Part shown: positions 1 through 10,946 of the stretch, in pieces
Numbering within the stretch: the first letter of the stretch is position 1
How the letters are laid out: each line of letters begins with the position of its first letter
DNA from: Omphiscola glabra
Taxonomy: Eukaryota > Mollusca > Gastropoda > Lymnaeidae
Direction: 5' to 3'
Assembly: GCA_964017045.1 (NCBI GenBank)
Contig: OZ024798.1
Span: 27,332,347-27,396,346, forward strand
DNA: 64,000 bases
Made by a program: the position numbers and the translations under genes
Notes under the pieces: generated by a model
Told to the model about the DNA's origin: nothing
The model's input: the letters and a program-made list of their open reading frames with translations, nothing else
The model's database searches: none

Positions 1-836
1 CGAAGATGTTGAGCAGGGTGGGGGAGAGCAAGCAGCCTTGTCGTAATCCAACGGTGGTCTTGAACAATTCTCCGACGCTATTGTTGGTGGCCTTATCATA
101 GAGACTGCACATCATTCTGGTTAGGTTTGTGTTGGTGTTGCAGTGCCTCATTGTGGCCCATAAAGCAGCATGCCAAACCCTGTCGAATGCCTTCTTGAAA
201 TCCACAAAGACGTGGTATAGGTTTTGTTGGTGTTGAGCATAGTTCTCACATAGTATCCGGAGGTTTAGGTTCTGCTCAGTAGTGCCACGTCCCTGCCTGA
301 AGCCCGCCTGTTCTTCAGCAATGATTCTGTCGGCATATGGTCTTAGTCGGTTCAGTATGACCTTCAGCATGACCTTGCTTGGGTGGCTTATTAGGCTAAT
401 GATGCGATAGTTTTGGCACAGCTGCAGGTTACCTTTCTTGGTGAGGGTGATGATGAGAGATTGGGTCCATGATTTGGGCAATTCCCCTGTTAGCTATATT
501 TTGTTACAAATATTGATAAGGGCTTTTATCATTGCTTCTCCTCCTTGTTTTACCAACTCGGCCAGGATATTATCCACTCTTTCGGCCTTTCCTATTTGGA
601 GTGCTTGGACTGCTGCTTCTACTTCTGCGTGGAGAATAGGGAAGTTTTCATTGCACGTTGCTGGTGGGGGGGGGGGGGACATTAAGGATCTCTTGGTCTG
701 TCTTTATATTTTCATTACACAGCTCTGAGCAGTATTCAGTCCATCTTTTCGGGATATCATTTTCCTCGGTCAAACATTTACCATATTTATCTTGTATGGT
801 AGTACTACGCCCTTGCGTAGTAAAAGGTACAATGAT
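1..836 (-). mobile_element. Non-LTR retrotransposon reverse transcriptase fragment, decayed
   Basis: Read on the minus strand, this stretch gives reverse-transcriptase blocks in order: a linker ending in EEQAGFRQGRGTTEQNL, then FVDFKKAFDRVW (the first catalytic-Asp block), then VGLRQGCLLSPTLLNIF, which runs off the window's left edge. Upstream blocks AVQALQIGKAERVDNILAEL and IQDKYGKCLTEEN are also typical of LINE endonuclease-RT polyproteins. The copy is dead. A TAG at 494-496 stands where relatives have Trp, and a 13-G tract at 666-678 lies at a frame change between the two upstream blocks. The homology fades at about 836, suggesting 5' truncation. The clade was not resolved; this is an RTE/L1-like guess. 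Confidence 0.9.
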
Positions 837-907
837 GAAAAGGAAACCTACACACACACAGAAAATATTAGTAAAGAATCTCTGTCTCGTATAGCAATGC
901 TCTATCG

Positions 908-1086
908 CAGCGGTTCTCAACCTGTGGGTCGAACGACCTTTTCAGAGGGGTCGCCAAAGACCATCGGAAAACACATATACGCTACAGTTATAAAGCAGTG
1001 AAGATAATAATTTTGTGGTTAGGGGTCGCCCTAGCATGAAGAACTGTGTTAAAGGGTCGCGACTTTAGGAAGGTTGAGAACCACTG
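908..1086. mobile_element. SPIN/OC1-like hAT MITE with 8-bp target duplication
   Basis: This is a 179-bp non-autonomous element. The left end is CAGCGGTTCTCAACCTGTGG, and the right end reads GGTTGAGAACCACTG. These are the terminal inverted repeats of the SPIN/OC1 group of hAT-Charlie transposons. The interior keeps hallmark segments of that group: GTCGAACGACC, GACCATCGGAAAACACATAT and TTAAAGGGTCGCGAC. It is flanked by CTCTATCG (900-907) and CTCTATTG (1087-1094), matching at 7 of 8 bases, as expected of a hAT target-site duplication. No transposase is encoded. Confidence 0.85.
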
Positions 1087-1133
1087 CTCTATTGTAATAG
1101 CAATAATATCTCCCTCTCTTCCTTCATGTCGCT

Positions 1134-1134
<1 letters not shown>

Positions 1135-1190
<56 letters not shown>

Positions 1191-1191
1191 T
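1135..1191. repeat. (TA)n microsatellite
   Basis: About 57 bases of nearly pure TA dinucleotide, ending in TATACATATA. Confidence 0.95.
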
Positions 1192-1364
1192 AGCCTGTCT
1201 AGATTATTCTAAAGAACTCTAATAATAAAGGCTATAGATTTTATTTAGTCGTAAACAAGGTCAGAGGCTATTTTTATTTAGTCACAACTTAAAATGCGGT
1301 TCCGAGCTTGGGGTCAGCTAGAGTTCATTCACGTGGAAAGATGGCGTAAACACATCGTCTACAT

Positions 1365-1640
1365 AACACACTATATAAATCCACTATACCTATCCACTCC
1401 ACTATATATATCTACTTTACAAATCCATTATACACATCCTTTATACACATCCACTATAATCTACTATACACATCGATTAAACACATTCACTATACAAATG
1501 CATTAACTCATCCAGTTTACATATTCATTATACACATCCATCATATACATCCATTATATAATCCATTTAAACATCCACTATACCTATCCACTCCACTTTA
1601 TGCATATACTATACACATCCATTATACATGTTATTTTTGG
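1365..1640. repeat. Degenerate ~12-bp tandem repeat, ACATCCACTATA-like
   Basis: Imperfect copies of a 10-13 bp motif (variants of ACATCCACTATAC, ACATCCATTATAC) fill this stretch. Spacing drifts and copies are diverged, so it looks like an old array. Confidence 0.8.
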
Positions 1641-4525
1641 TTGTTGTTATTCGTCGATCATCATCTCTTAAAATACTAGAATATATGACCCGATGTTATC
1701 GGGTTAATAATGGTAGGTCCTTTGCGATAGTTTCTACCTGCTTTTGCAAAAACTCATCACAATTCCTAACTTTAAAAGGAAGTATCTATGTAATGATATT
1801 TACGTTTCTAACATCATTATATTTTTAGAAGTATTTATCTTCTATATATTAATTATACGCCTGCCCTAATCCCTGTCACGTCCTTAACTACTTTTTTCCC
1901 CTATAAACATGACCTTAAATTAACTAATCTAAATTATTACTAATTATGTCACTAAAGAAGTTAATTGAGAGACAATTTCTACGCTAGAGAAATACTTTAG
2001 ATTTACCCCTTTTCGTTCTCTTAAACTACAACGCTTTTTCTCTAAAAATTGTGAAAACATAATATTAAATTTACAATAAAAACTCTATATATGATATAAA
2101 TATATTTTATATTAAAGGAATTTGATATATTGATATATTCATGTAAAATATAAACAAACTTTTGCCTTGTTTTTTTTAGTTATACAATATCAGAAAATCG
2201 TAAAACAAAGACATCTTTTATCTAAAGAGGAATCTCGCAACCTTTTTTCACGTCTATAACAGACTTGAGTGTCTTTTTTAATTGTTAATCTCATATAAAT
2301 ACACACCCACTTTACTTTTGGCAATTTAAAAACTAAAATATATTTTCATTTTTTTAAAAGAAAATATTAACCCATCTTCAGTTTTCAAAATTAAATTTTC
2401 AAGTGTATGAAATGATTGGGTTTTGATATTAAGGGGTATACTTGTATAAATGTACCCACGTATTTTTAACGCCATTGATTTTCTTTATTAGTAAAACATA
2501 TGTTTATTTGTAAAAAAAGAATGTAACATCTCTTTTTTCACAAATGTAATACCATAGTATTTAAATATCTGTCATCCATGTAAAATTGTACACATCCTTT
2601 TTCCTACCTCCGATATGTATGTACCCAAGAAGGTTAGTTATTATCAAATTTATTCATTTATTTTGGGACGTATCTTGTGCTGCCTGGGGCAAAATGAACA
2701 ATTCCCCTCCCCCAGATTTGAATTAAAATTAATACAATCTTCCACCGGATTGTAATTCCTTCCATACCCAAAACTAACATAGTTTGCACTTCATGTGGTT
2801 TGTTCTTATTTGGATGAGTTAAAAGTGGATTAGTGAATGCTATTTGGCTATAGAATTTCGCTGCACTGACTGACTTAAACGGTATTTTCTTATTAGAAGT
2901 ATATTTAAATTACGTTATGAATTATATTTTTGGAATTTAAAAAAGTATAAACTTATTAAATGTTTAAAATACAAAGCTAAAATTTGTGAGTGCTTTATTA
3001 ACAATTTAAAAAGTAATTAATTATTTATTTTTTTACTTTTAAGAAGTTGAAAATACATTATTAATTTTTGTAACGCGCGGATTTTTAAATCAAAGAAACT
3101 TAAGAGTTTTGGCTAAAATATGCGATTCGCGCTATGACGTAATTTGCGTGTTTATTATGAACAAATTCATTTTAATTTTATTTCGCAATATTAACAACTC
3201 ACTTAACAACTCATTAAAAATAACTGATGTATGGGTTTTCACGATAAGTGTGATTACGGTTGTAATTCTTTGCTTATTATTTATTTTTATTTTCATAACT
3301 TTCAAACGCATATAAAATGCTTAATATAGCTCCTTATTTGTTACTTTAGATGTATTTGTAATATATAATAATTATACTTAAACTTTTACCATAATAAAAG
3401 CGATTATATAATACTATTTTGAGCAATTAAATGTATTCGATTTCCTTAAATAAATGAAAATAACTAATTTTTTTTTAAAGAATCCGAACGTATCTAAATA
3501 TTTTCGGATCTTTGGCGTTACGGTCAGCCTAGCCATTCTTATATATATTTTTACGCTTCTAGTGTGACTCGCGGATTGCTTCCTAATCAGCGTATTTGCT
3601 ATTGAGAGTATATTACAAATAATTCTAAATGTTTGAAAGAAAGTTTGGTTCAATTAGTTCAAAAGCGCGAAAAATATAACTCTCGATAACTACGCTTAAT
3701 GATTTTTTTTTATAACACAACTGCGTTTGGCGCGTAATATTTTCATTTCGGAAAATGATATCGTCTCAGTTTTAGTATGGTGTAAAATGTATTTGTTTTA
3801 AAAGTGGTTGGGACATCAGAATATTTAATATAGTTCATGGGCGTGAAATAAAAAGTGTGCAGTGACGTATGTTGGGGGGAAGGGGTGTAGCGAAACTTCG
3901 CATTCTTAAACGTGCGTTACTTGAGATCAAGTTTTGTCATGTAACTTTAGTAGATGGGAAGTTCACGCATCGCTGTCGCCAACTTTCGGCGGGCTACATC
4001 TAGTTACTATTATCTTGTTTGCTGTTTATAAATAAATTATCCTAATTTCGCGACAGACATAGTGTCTCGGTAGGTTTAAGAATGTTCTACTCTAAAGGAA
4101 GCCAGTCATGTGATTAATTCGTCTGCAAAGGCTTGGCTTATCAGGTTTCAGGTAAAGAACGAAGATACATTACAAATGTAATGTATGCCATACTTTCCAA
4201 CAATGGTGAAGTGATGGATCAACGTTTTCATGATTATTAATACCTTTGATGGATTGCGTTACATTTGAGGCATTAAACGTTTCATGTGTACTGAATGTAT
4301 TATTTCATGCATATTAAATCTATTATTCAATGTATGCTTTTTAAGAAAAAAAAGGTACGTTGATTTTTATAATTGTGGAGAAAACATATGTTTTAATAGG
4401 TACGCGATCTATTTGAAAAATGTTTGAAAATACATATATTTAGTACTCTTGGACTAATTCATATCTATGATATTTATTAATAATAAGGGGAGAGATTGCA
4501 ATCGGGTTAGCAAAATAAGAAATGA
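1641..4525. other. AT-rich intergenic DNA, nothing recognised
   Basis: A strongly AT-rich stretch with scattered T and A runs. The longest open frames are under 80 codons and have no recognisable domain. I see no transposon ends and no RNA gene. If the first exon of the plus-strand GTPase lies in the window it should be here or further left, but no P-loop-like GxxxxGK[ST] coding pattern was found. Confidence 0.6.
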
Positions 4526-4752
4526 GTGATCATTGTAGTGAGAAGGTACAAGCTAGTTAGTGGAGATGAGAGTAGTCTAAGTGATCATTGTAGTGAGAAG
4601 GTACGAGCTAGTAAGTCATTGGAGAGGAGAGTAGTCTAAGTGGTCATTGTAATGAGAAGGTACAAGCAAGTCAGTGGAGATGAAAGTAGTCTAAGTGATC
4701 ATTGTAGTAGGAAGGTACATGCTAGTAAGTCAGTGGAGATGGGAGTGGTCTG
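4526..4752. repeat. Four-copy tandem repeat of ~54-61 bp
   Basis: Four imperfect copies beginning GTGATCATTGTAGTGAGAAG and containing GTGGAGATGAGAGTAGTCTA. Copies differ by small indels. Confidence 0.85.
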
Positions 4753-5033
4753 AGGACAAGACTTAGAGTCGGGGACAATGTTTAGCGAACAACGTTTTTT
4801 AAAACTACCAATTGCAACAGAGAATAAAGAATTCTCATTACTTTCATTGAACGTTAGTTATTGATATTATCTATCAATCAGTCATGGCTGTGTGTGTGTG
4901 TGGTGGGGGAAGACAACGGTGACAGAAATATAAACAAACGTACGGTTGCCAGCATAGAACCTCAAACGGAAATAGGATCCTAACTCCAACCACAATCTAC
5001 CACAGTCGGTGTATGGGATTATGTTCAAATTGT

Positions 5034-5281
5034 ATTATTATTATTATTATTATTTGTTGTCTTATATAGCGTGGTACCCCAGCCTAGGGCTAGGCTCACC
5101 GCGCTGTACATAAAAATATTAAAAAAGAGACATAATGGTGATATTAACATAAAATACATATATATAATAAAGAACAGATGTATAGAGACAAAACAAAATC
5201 TAATGCATATTCACCTCATCCACACCAGAACTTTTACATGACAAGCCATGGACGGCGGCCAGCAGCAGCGTTTATCGGTCA
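5034..5281 (-). mobile_element. SINE-like dispersed element, copy 1
   Basis: First of three dispersed copies in the window (others at 12945-13130 and 21193-21438). On the minus strand it runs from GACCGATAAACGCTGC through CCATGGCTTGTCATGTAAAA to a palindromic box (AGCCTAGCCCTAGGCT) and a (TAA)n tail, so the tail defines the 3' end. There is no coding capacity. A 3' simple-repeat tail and a conserved terminal hairpin suit a SINE or a truncated LINE 3' end; its autonomous partner was not identified. Confidence 0.75.
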
Positions 5282-5743
5282 GGTGTGGGGAATCAGTCTA
5301 ACTCCGGGGCGTAACTAGCAAGGGAAAATAGAGAGGGGGTGTGTGATTTATTTTATGGTGAAAGAAAAAAATGACGATGAAATGGTGGCGTCACCCATGC
5401 ACCCAGATGCCCCCCAACCTCTTGTCAATAAACTTGAAGTTGTAATTTTGACGATGAATTATTCTATAACTATAGATATCATAATGTTAAGCCTCCGTGA
5501 TACATAGTCATCGGTGTGTTTTATTGTGCCTTCTCTATTTTCTTTTTTTTTTAATTGACCAATGTCAAATGTAGAAATCACAAACGAAAAAAGCAAAACG
5601 TTCATAATGCATTAGCTACACAATTAAATCAGGTGCCAATGACTATAGGTATAGTATTCAATCTGATCTTCTCCATATTTCAGCGGTCGCCGTAAGGTTC
5701 CTCACAAGACGGTTTATTGGCGAGTACAGCTCAGATATTGGTA
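5282..5743. other. Spacer without recognised features
   Basis: Spacer between a SINE-like element and the 24-bp satellite. No coding signal and no inverted repeats stand out. Confidence 0.5.
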
Positions 5744-7491
5744 AGTCACTTGAATAGTCAGTCATTATATGACTTGAATAGTCAGTGAATAGGTCACTTG
5801 AATAGTCATTCATTGGGTCACTTGAATAGTCAGTCATTATGTCACTTGAATAGTCATTCATTGGGTCACTTGAATAGTCAGTCATTAGGTCACTTGAATA
5901 GTCAGTCATTAGGTCACTTGAATAGTCAGTCATTAGGTCACTTGAATAGTCATTTATTAGGTCACTTGAATAGTCAGTCATTACATGACTTGAATAATCA
6001 GGCATTAGGTCACTTGAATAGTCATTCATTGGGTCGCTTGAATAGTCATTTATTAGGTCACTTGAATAGTCACTCACTATGTCTCGTGTCCCCTATCATA
6101 ACCCCTAAATAAGTCATTAGGTCATTTGAATAGTCAGTCATTAGGTCACTTGAATAGTCAGTTATTAGGTCACTTGAATAGTCAGTCATTAGGTCACCTG
6201 AATAATCATTTATTAGGTCACTTGAAAAGTCAGTCATTTGGTCACTTGAATAGTCAGTCATTAGGTCACTTGAATAGTCAGTCATTATGTCACTTGAATA
6301 ATCATTTATTAGGTCACTTGAATAGTCATTCATTGAGTCACTACAATAGTCAGTCAAAAGGTCACTTGAATAGTCAGTCATTATGTCACAGGAATAGTCA
6401 TTAATTGGTTCACTTGAATAGTCATTCATTGGGTCACTCGAATAGTCAGTCATTAGGTCACTTGAATAGTCAGTCATTAGGTCACCTGAACAGTCATTTA
6501 TTAGGTCACTTGAAGAGTCAGTCATTATATGACTTGAATAATCAGGCATTAGGTCACTTGAATAGTCATTCATTGGGTCGCTTGAATATTCATTTATTAG
6601 TTCACTTGAATAGTCACTCACTATGTCTCGTGTTCACTATCATAACCCCTAAATAAGTCATTAGGTCACTTGAATAATCATTTATTAGGTCATTTGAATA
6701 TTCAGTCATAAGTTCACTTGAATAGTCATTCATAAGGTCATCTGAATAATCATTTAATAGGTCACTTGAATAGTCAGTCATTTGGTCACTTGATTAGTCA
6801 GTCATTAGGTCACTTGAATAGTCAGTCGTTATGTCACTTGAATAATCATTTATTAGGTCACTTGAATAGTCACTCACTATGTCTCGTGTCCCCTATCATA
6901 ACCCCTAAATAAGTCATTAGGTCACTTGAATAGTCATTCATTGAGTCACTTCAATAGTCAGTCATTAGGTCACTTGAAAAGTCAGTCATTAGGTCACAGG
7001 AATAGTCATTCATTGGGTCACTTGAATATTCATTCATTGGGTAACTCGAATAGTCAGTGAATAGGTCACTTGAATAGTCATTCATTGGGTCACTTGAATA
7101 GTCAGTCATTATGTCACTTGAATAGTCAGTCATTGGGTCACTTGAATAGTCATTCATTAGGTCACAGGAATAGTCAGTCATTAGGTCACTTGAATAGTCA
7201 TTCATTGGGTCACTTGAATAATCATTCATTGGGTCACTTGAATAGTCAGTCATTAGGTCACTTGAATAGTCAGTCATTAGGTCACAGGAATAGTCATTTA
7301 TTGGGTCACTTGAATAGTCAGTCATTAGGTCACTTGAATAGTCAGTCATTAGGTCACTTGAATAGTCAGTCATTAGGTCACTTGAATAGTCATTCATAGG
7401 GTCATTTGAATAGTTATTTATTAGGTCATTTGAATAGTTATTTATTAGGTCACTTGAATAGTCATTCATTAGGTCACTTGAATAGTCAGTC
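5744..7491. repeat. 24-bp satellite array (~73 copies) with interspersed marker units
   Basis: Tandem copies of a 24-bp unit, GTCACTTGAATAGTCAGTCA plus TTAG. Because 24 is a multiple of three, both strands stay open and give pseudo-proteins with 8-residue repeats (SDLMTDYS on minus, HLNSQSLG on plus). They are not genes. A distinct 50-bp marker containing CTATGTCTCGTGTCCCCTAT and AACCCCTAAATAAG interrupts the array at about 6075, 6615 and 6875, which shows higher-order duplication. Confidence 0.95.
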
Positions 7492-7803
7492 GTAATTATT
7501 TTGTTCCTAATTCTTACAACACTTTCGTGTTTTTTTTTATTATGTCATCATTATTAGTAATACTCTTATTTGCGCTGAATGTAACATCTATCAGACACAC
7601 CCAAATGAGTGAGAAAGTTCATTTTGTATTCGCAAGACAACTGATGAATTATTAATTGATAAATGGATGTTAGGATGGAAGATAGATAATCGCGCTGTCT
7701 GGTGGTTTGATGTATTGGTAGATAAAATGGTCGCTTAGGTAGTTGTGCACCGGTGTCCAGATGAAGGAAGACAGGTGACTGTATTAAACAATATTGAAAG
7801 TTC
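7492..7803. other. Short unique spacer
   Basis: About 310 bases between two satellites. No open frame, transposon end or RNA feature was recognised. Confidence 0.5.
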
Positions 7804-8200
7804 TGGATGTATAAATGTCTGATACCGGGTATATGGATAGGTGTTATGAATGTCTGATACCGGGTATATGGATAGGTGTTATGGATGTCTGATACCGGGT
7901 ATATGGATAGGTGTTATAAATGTCTGATACCGTGTATATGGATAGGTGTTATGAATGTCTGATACCGTGTATATGGATAGGTGTTATGGATGTCTGATAC
8001 CGGGTATATGGATAGGTGTTATGAATGTCTGATACCGTCTATATGGATAGGTGTTATGGATGTCTGATACCGTGTATATGGATAGGTGTTATGGATGTCT
8101 GATACCGGGTATATGGATAGGTGTTATGGATGTCTGATACCGGGTATATGGATAGGTGTTATGGATGTCTGATACCGTGTATATGGATAGGTGTTATGGA
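7804..8200. repeat. 35-bp satellite, ~11 copies
   Basis: Tandem units containing GTCTGATACCGGGTATATGG then ATAGGTGTTATG(A/G)AT. Copies vary mainly at CCGGG/CCGTG and GAATG/GGATG. It ends only about 70 bp upstream of the GTPase exon at 8269. Confidence 0.95.
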
Positions 8201-8268
8201 TGGATGGTTATGGCGAATGTGTGCTTGTAGAGGTGCTAGTGGGATAAGTTCTTTCCTTAATTTTCCAG

Positions 8269-8345
8269 ATCTCTTGTACCGCTCTTCTATTAGACAAGAG
8301 GAAATCAGCATTGAGCTGGAGATACTAGATACGTGCTGTAAGCAG
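8269..8345 (+). CDS. Ras-superfamily GTPase 1, G2/G3 exon
   Basis: Internal 77-bp exon with a pyrimidine-rich acceptor (TTCCTTAATTTTCCAG) and a consensus donor (CAG|GTGAGT). It enters with two bases of a split codon and then encodes 25 residues ending ELEILDTCCKQ, leaving at phase 0. By position this is the effector-to-switch-II segment: ILDTCCKQ occupies the place of the Ras G3 motif LDTAGQE, so Asp and Thr are kept but the Ala-Gly-Gln is replaced. The exon aligns with the minus-strand paralogue's exon 37230-37157, which has the same entry phase and exit phase 0. The donor is the first of about 20 near-identical donors because the exon end has been tandemly amplified (8313-9016). It joins exon 10947-11162. 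The exon with the P-loop was not found upstream in this window. Confidence 0.75.
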
Positions 8346-9016
8346 GTGAGTTGGAGATACTAGGTGCGTGCTGTAAGCAGGTGAGTTGGAGATACTAGGT
8401 GCGTGCTGTAAGCAGGTGAGTTGGAGATACTAGGTGCGTGCTGTAAGCAGGTGAGTTGGACATACTAGGTGTGTGCAGTTAGCAGGTGAGTTGGAGATAC
8501 TAGGTGCGTGCTGTAAGCAGGTGAGTTGGAGATAATAGGTGCGTGCTGTAAGTAGGTGAGTTGGAGATACTAGGTGCGTGCTGTAAGCAGGTGAGTTGGA
8601 GATACTAGGTCCATGCTGTAAGCAGGTGAGTTGGAGATACTAGGTGCGTGCTGTAAGCAGGTGAGTTGGAGATACTAGGTGCGTGCTGTAAGCAGGTGAG
8701 TTGGAGATAGTAGGTGCGTGCTGTAAGCAGGTGAGTTGGAGATACTAGGTGCGTGCTGTAAGCAGGTGAGTTGGAGATACTAGGTGCGTGCTGTAAGCAG
8801 GTGAGTTGGAGATACTAGGTGCGTGCTGTAAGCAGGTGAGTTGGAGATACTAGGTGCGTGCTGTAAGCAGGTGAGTTGGAGATACAATATACATGATGTA
8901 AGCAGGTGAGTTGGAGATACAATATACATGTTTTAAGCAGGTGAGTTGGAGATACAATATACATGATGTAAGCAGGTGAGTTGGAGATACAATATACATG
9001 CTGTAAGCAGATGAGT
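8313..9016 (+). repeat. 35-bp array made of a repeated exon end plus 5' splice site (~20 copies)
   Basis: The first unit overlaps the real exon end. Each unit reads GAGATACTAGGTGCGTGCTG then TAAGCAGGTGAGTTG: the last 24 coding bases of exon 8269-8345 followed by the first 11 intron bases, including CAG|GTGAGT. About 20 copies follow head to tail, and the last four diverge to GATACAATATACATG. Reading past the authentic donor meets TAG within the first intron unit, so use of a later donor would truncate the protein. A likely seed is the near-identity of GAGCTGGAGATAC in the exon and GAGTTGGAGATAC in the intron. Confidence 0.93.
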
Positions 9017-9295
9017 TGCTGCATAGGAAGATGGTTTAATTACAAAAGAAGCGAATCAATATTTTAAATTGGAGACTTTGGAGTTAAACAATGACTTAGC
9101 GAGTGCAATATGGCTACTTCAAAACCAATATAGTGAGTTTGCTTATAGTTAATTAAAATACCACGCATTGAGTTTTCAGTTGTAAGCATGTTGAATGAGA
9201 CGCCCACTTGTTTGTACCACGTGATCATTTAGTTTTACTAGGAACTAATTGTTCTATGAAGTTTCTGCACACACCGCCCCACCCCCACCCCTTTC
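9017..9295. other. Intronic spacer of GTPase 1
   Basis: Unique AT-rich intron sequence between two arrays. No feature was recognised. Confidence 0.5.
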
Positions 9296-9735
9296 CCCGA
9301 ATTTGCCCATTTCTGGTCCCCAACATCACCCCTTCTCTAACCCCATTATCACCTCTTCTCTAGCCCCATCATCAACCCTTCTCTAATAACTGTAATCACC
9401 CCTTCTCTAACCCCATTATCACCCCTTCTCTAACCACTATCATCACCCCTTCTCTAGCCCCATTATCACCCCTTCTCTAGCCCCATGATCAACCCTTCTC
9501 TAACCACTATCATCACCCCTTCTCTAACCTCATTATCACCCCTTCTCTAACCCCATCATCAACCCTTCTCTAACCACTATCATCACCCCTTCTCTAGCCC
9601 CATTATCACCCCTTCTCTAGCCCCCATTATCACCCCTTCTCTAACCCCCATTATCACCCCTTCTCTAAAGCCATCATCACCCCTTCTCTAACCCCTATCA
9701 CCACCCCTTCTCTAACCCCCATGACCACCCTTTCT
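9296..9735. repeat. C-rich ~22-24 bp intronic satellite, left part
   Basis: Tandem copies of CACCCCTTCTCTAACCCCAT plus TAT, with variants AGCCCC, AACCACTATC and ATCAACCC. The array resumes at 10067-10146 after a LINE fragment. Confidence 0.9.
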
Positions 9736-10066
9736 TTCTTCTTCTTCTTATGCCTTTTTTCGAATTTTACCCCGTCTGGGGCATAGGCCGTCCACAAGAA
9801 TTTTCCCGGTCTTGTGCTTTCCTTTCCAATTGCTTCCATGTGTATCCCATATGTTGCGTGTCTGCCTCTAGCTCGCGTCTCCATGCATTCTTAGGTCTTC
9901 CTCTCTTTCTTTTTTCCTGTGGATTCCATGTTAGGCATTGTCTGGTGGTGCTATCTGGGGGTTTTCTGAGAGTATGCCCAATCCACCTCCATCTTTTCCT
10001 GGTATGTCCTTTCTAGAAGATCTTTGTGGGTGATGGTATTTGGCCATTTGATGTTCAGGATCTTTC
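9736..10066 (-). mobile_element. LINE C-terminal fragment inserted in a satellite
   Basis: Minus-strand translation gives the carboxy end of a non-LTR retrotransposon polyprotein: a GKKKEGRPKNAWRRELEAD-type basic motif, then MGYTWKQLERKAQDRE and a terminal VDGLCPRRGK-like segment, with frame breaks. It lies inside the C-rich CCCCTTCTC satellite, which continues on its right. A short TTTCTTT occurs at both edges and might be a target duplication. It sits in an intron of the plus-strand GTPase, in antisense orientation. Confidence 0.8.
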
Positions 10067-10146
10067 TTTAGCCCCCAGCATAACCCCTTTATCTTGTCCC
10101 CATCATCACCCCTTCTCTAACCCCCATCATCGCTCCTTCTCTAGCC
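10067..10146. repeat. C-rich intronic satellite, right part
   Basis: Further copies of the CACCCCTTCTCTAACCCC unit seen at 9296-9735, resuming after the LINE fragment. Confidence 0.8.
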
Positions 10147-10429
10147 AACCCCCCCCCACCCATGATCACCCTCCCACGGCTGGCAGATAGGGGTCATCTT
10201 TTATTCATTAAACTCCTGCGATATCAAACATGTCATCTGTTAGGGAACATGTGTTGCGATATAGAGAGATATGGGATATCTGGTAATGTACTGATGGGAC
10301 TGATAGTAGTTTTCATAAATAAACATCAGACATGTAGTAATGTACTGATGGGCCTGATGGTAGTTGTTGTTGTTGTTGCTGCTGTTGTTGTTGCAATATT
10401 CTAAAACTCTTTCCGATCTTAAGAGCAAC

Positions 10430-10690
10430 ACTGTCTACCTCTTTACAACAGAGACTCTTTAAAAACATCACTATCTTCCTTTTTACATCAGAGACTCTTT
10501 AAGCACATCACCATATACCTCTTTACATCAGAGACTCTTTAAGAACATCACGATATACCTCTTTACACCAGAGACTCTTTAAGAACATCACTCTCTTCCT
10601 CTTTACATCAGAGACTCGTTTAGAACATCACTCTCTTCCTCTTTACATCAGAGACTTTTTAAGAACATCACTGTCCACCTCTTACCAACA
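10430..10690. repeat. 40-bp intronic tandem repeat, ~6 copies
   Basis: Units contain ATCAGAGACTCTTTAAGAAC then ATCACTCTCTTCCTCTTTAC, with point differences. Upstream, a diverged two-copy repeat sits at 10255-10360 with a short (GTT)n run. Confidence 0.88.
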
Positions 10691-10946
10691 GGGCCATCAC
10701 ATGACTTTTGGAGGCCACCAGTCACTTTTCGGTTTTGTTGATATTTATTTGTATCTACATCCCGACTTTAGTTCCCTTAAGTATCCGAGGCCTCTGCTGC
10801 GGACGAACTGTTTGTCCAATCCACGGCACATCCAGTGACTGGATTCCACCGCTCCAACCCCCCCTCCCCAAAAACAACCCACCCCAGTACGTTAATTCAC
10901 ATTATTATTTGGATGACGCAGTCCTTAAACGTCATGTCCTCCACAG

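Noticed and set aside
3109..3315. Small membrane protein of 68 codons
   Set aside because: Ile/Phe-rich because the DNA is AT-rich; no start context, neighbours or conservation evidence.
5658..7469. Repeat-protein genes with DYSSDLMT or HLNSQSLG units
   Set aside because: Both strands are open simply because the satellite unit is 24 bp. No start context, no splice sites and no non-repeat domain.
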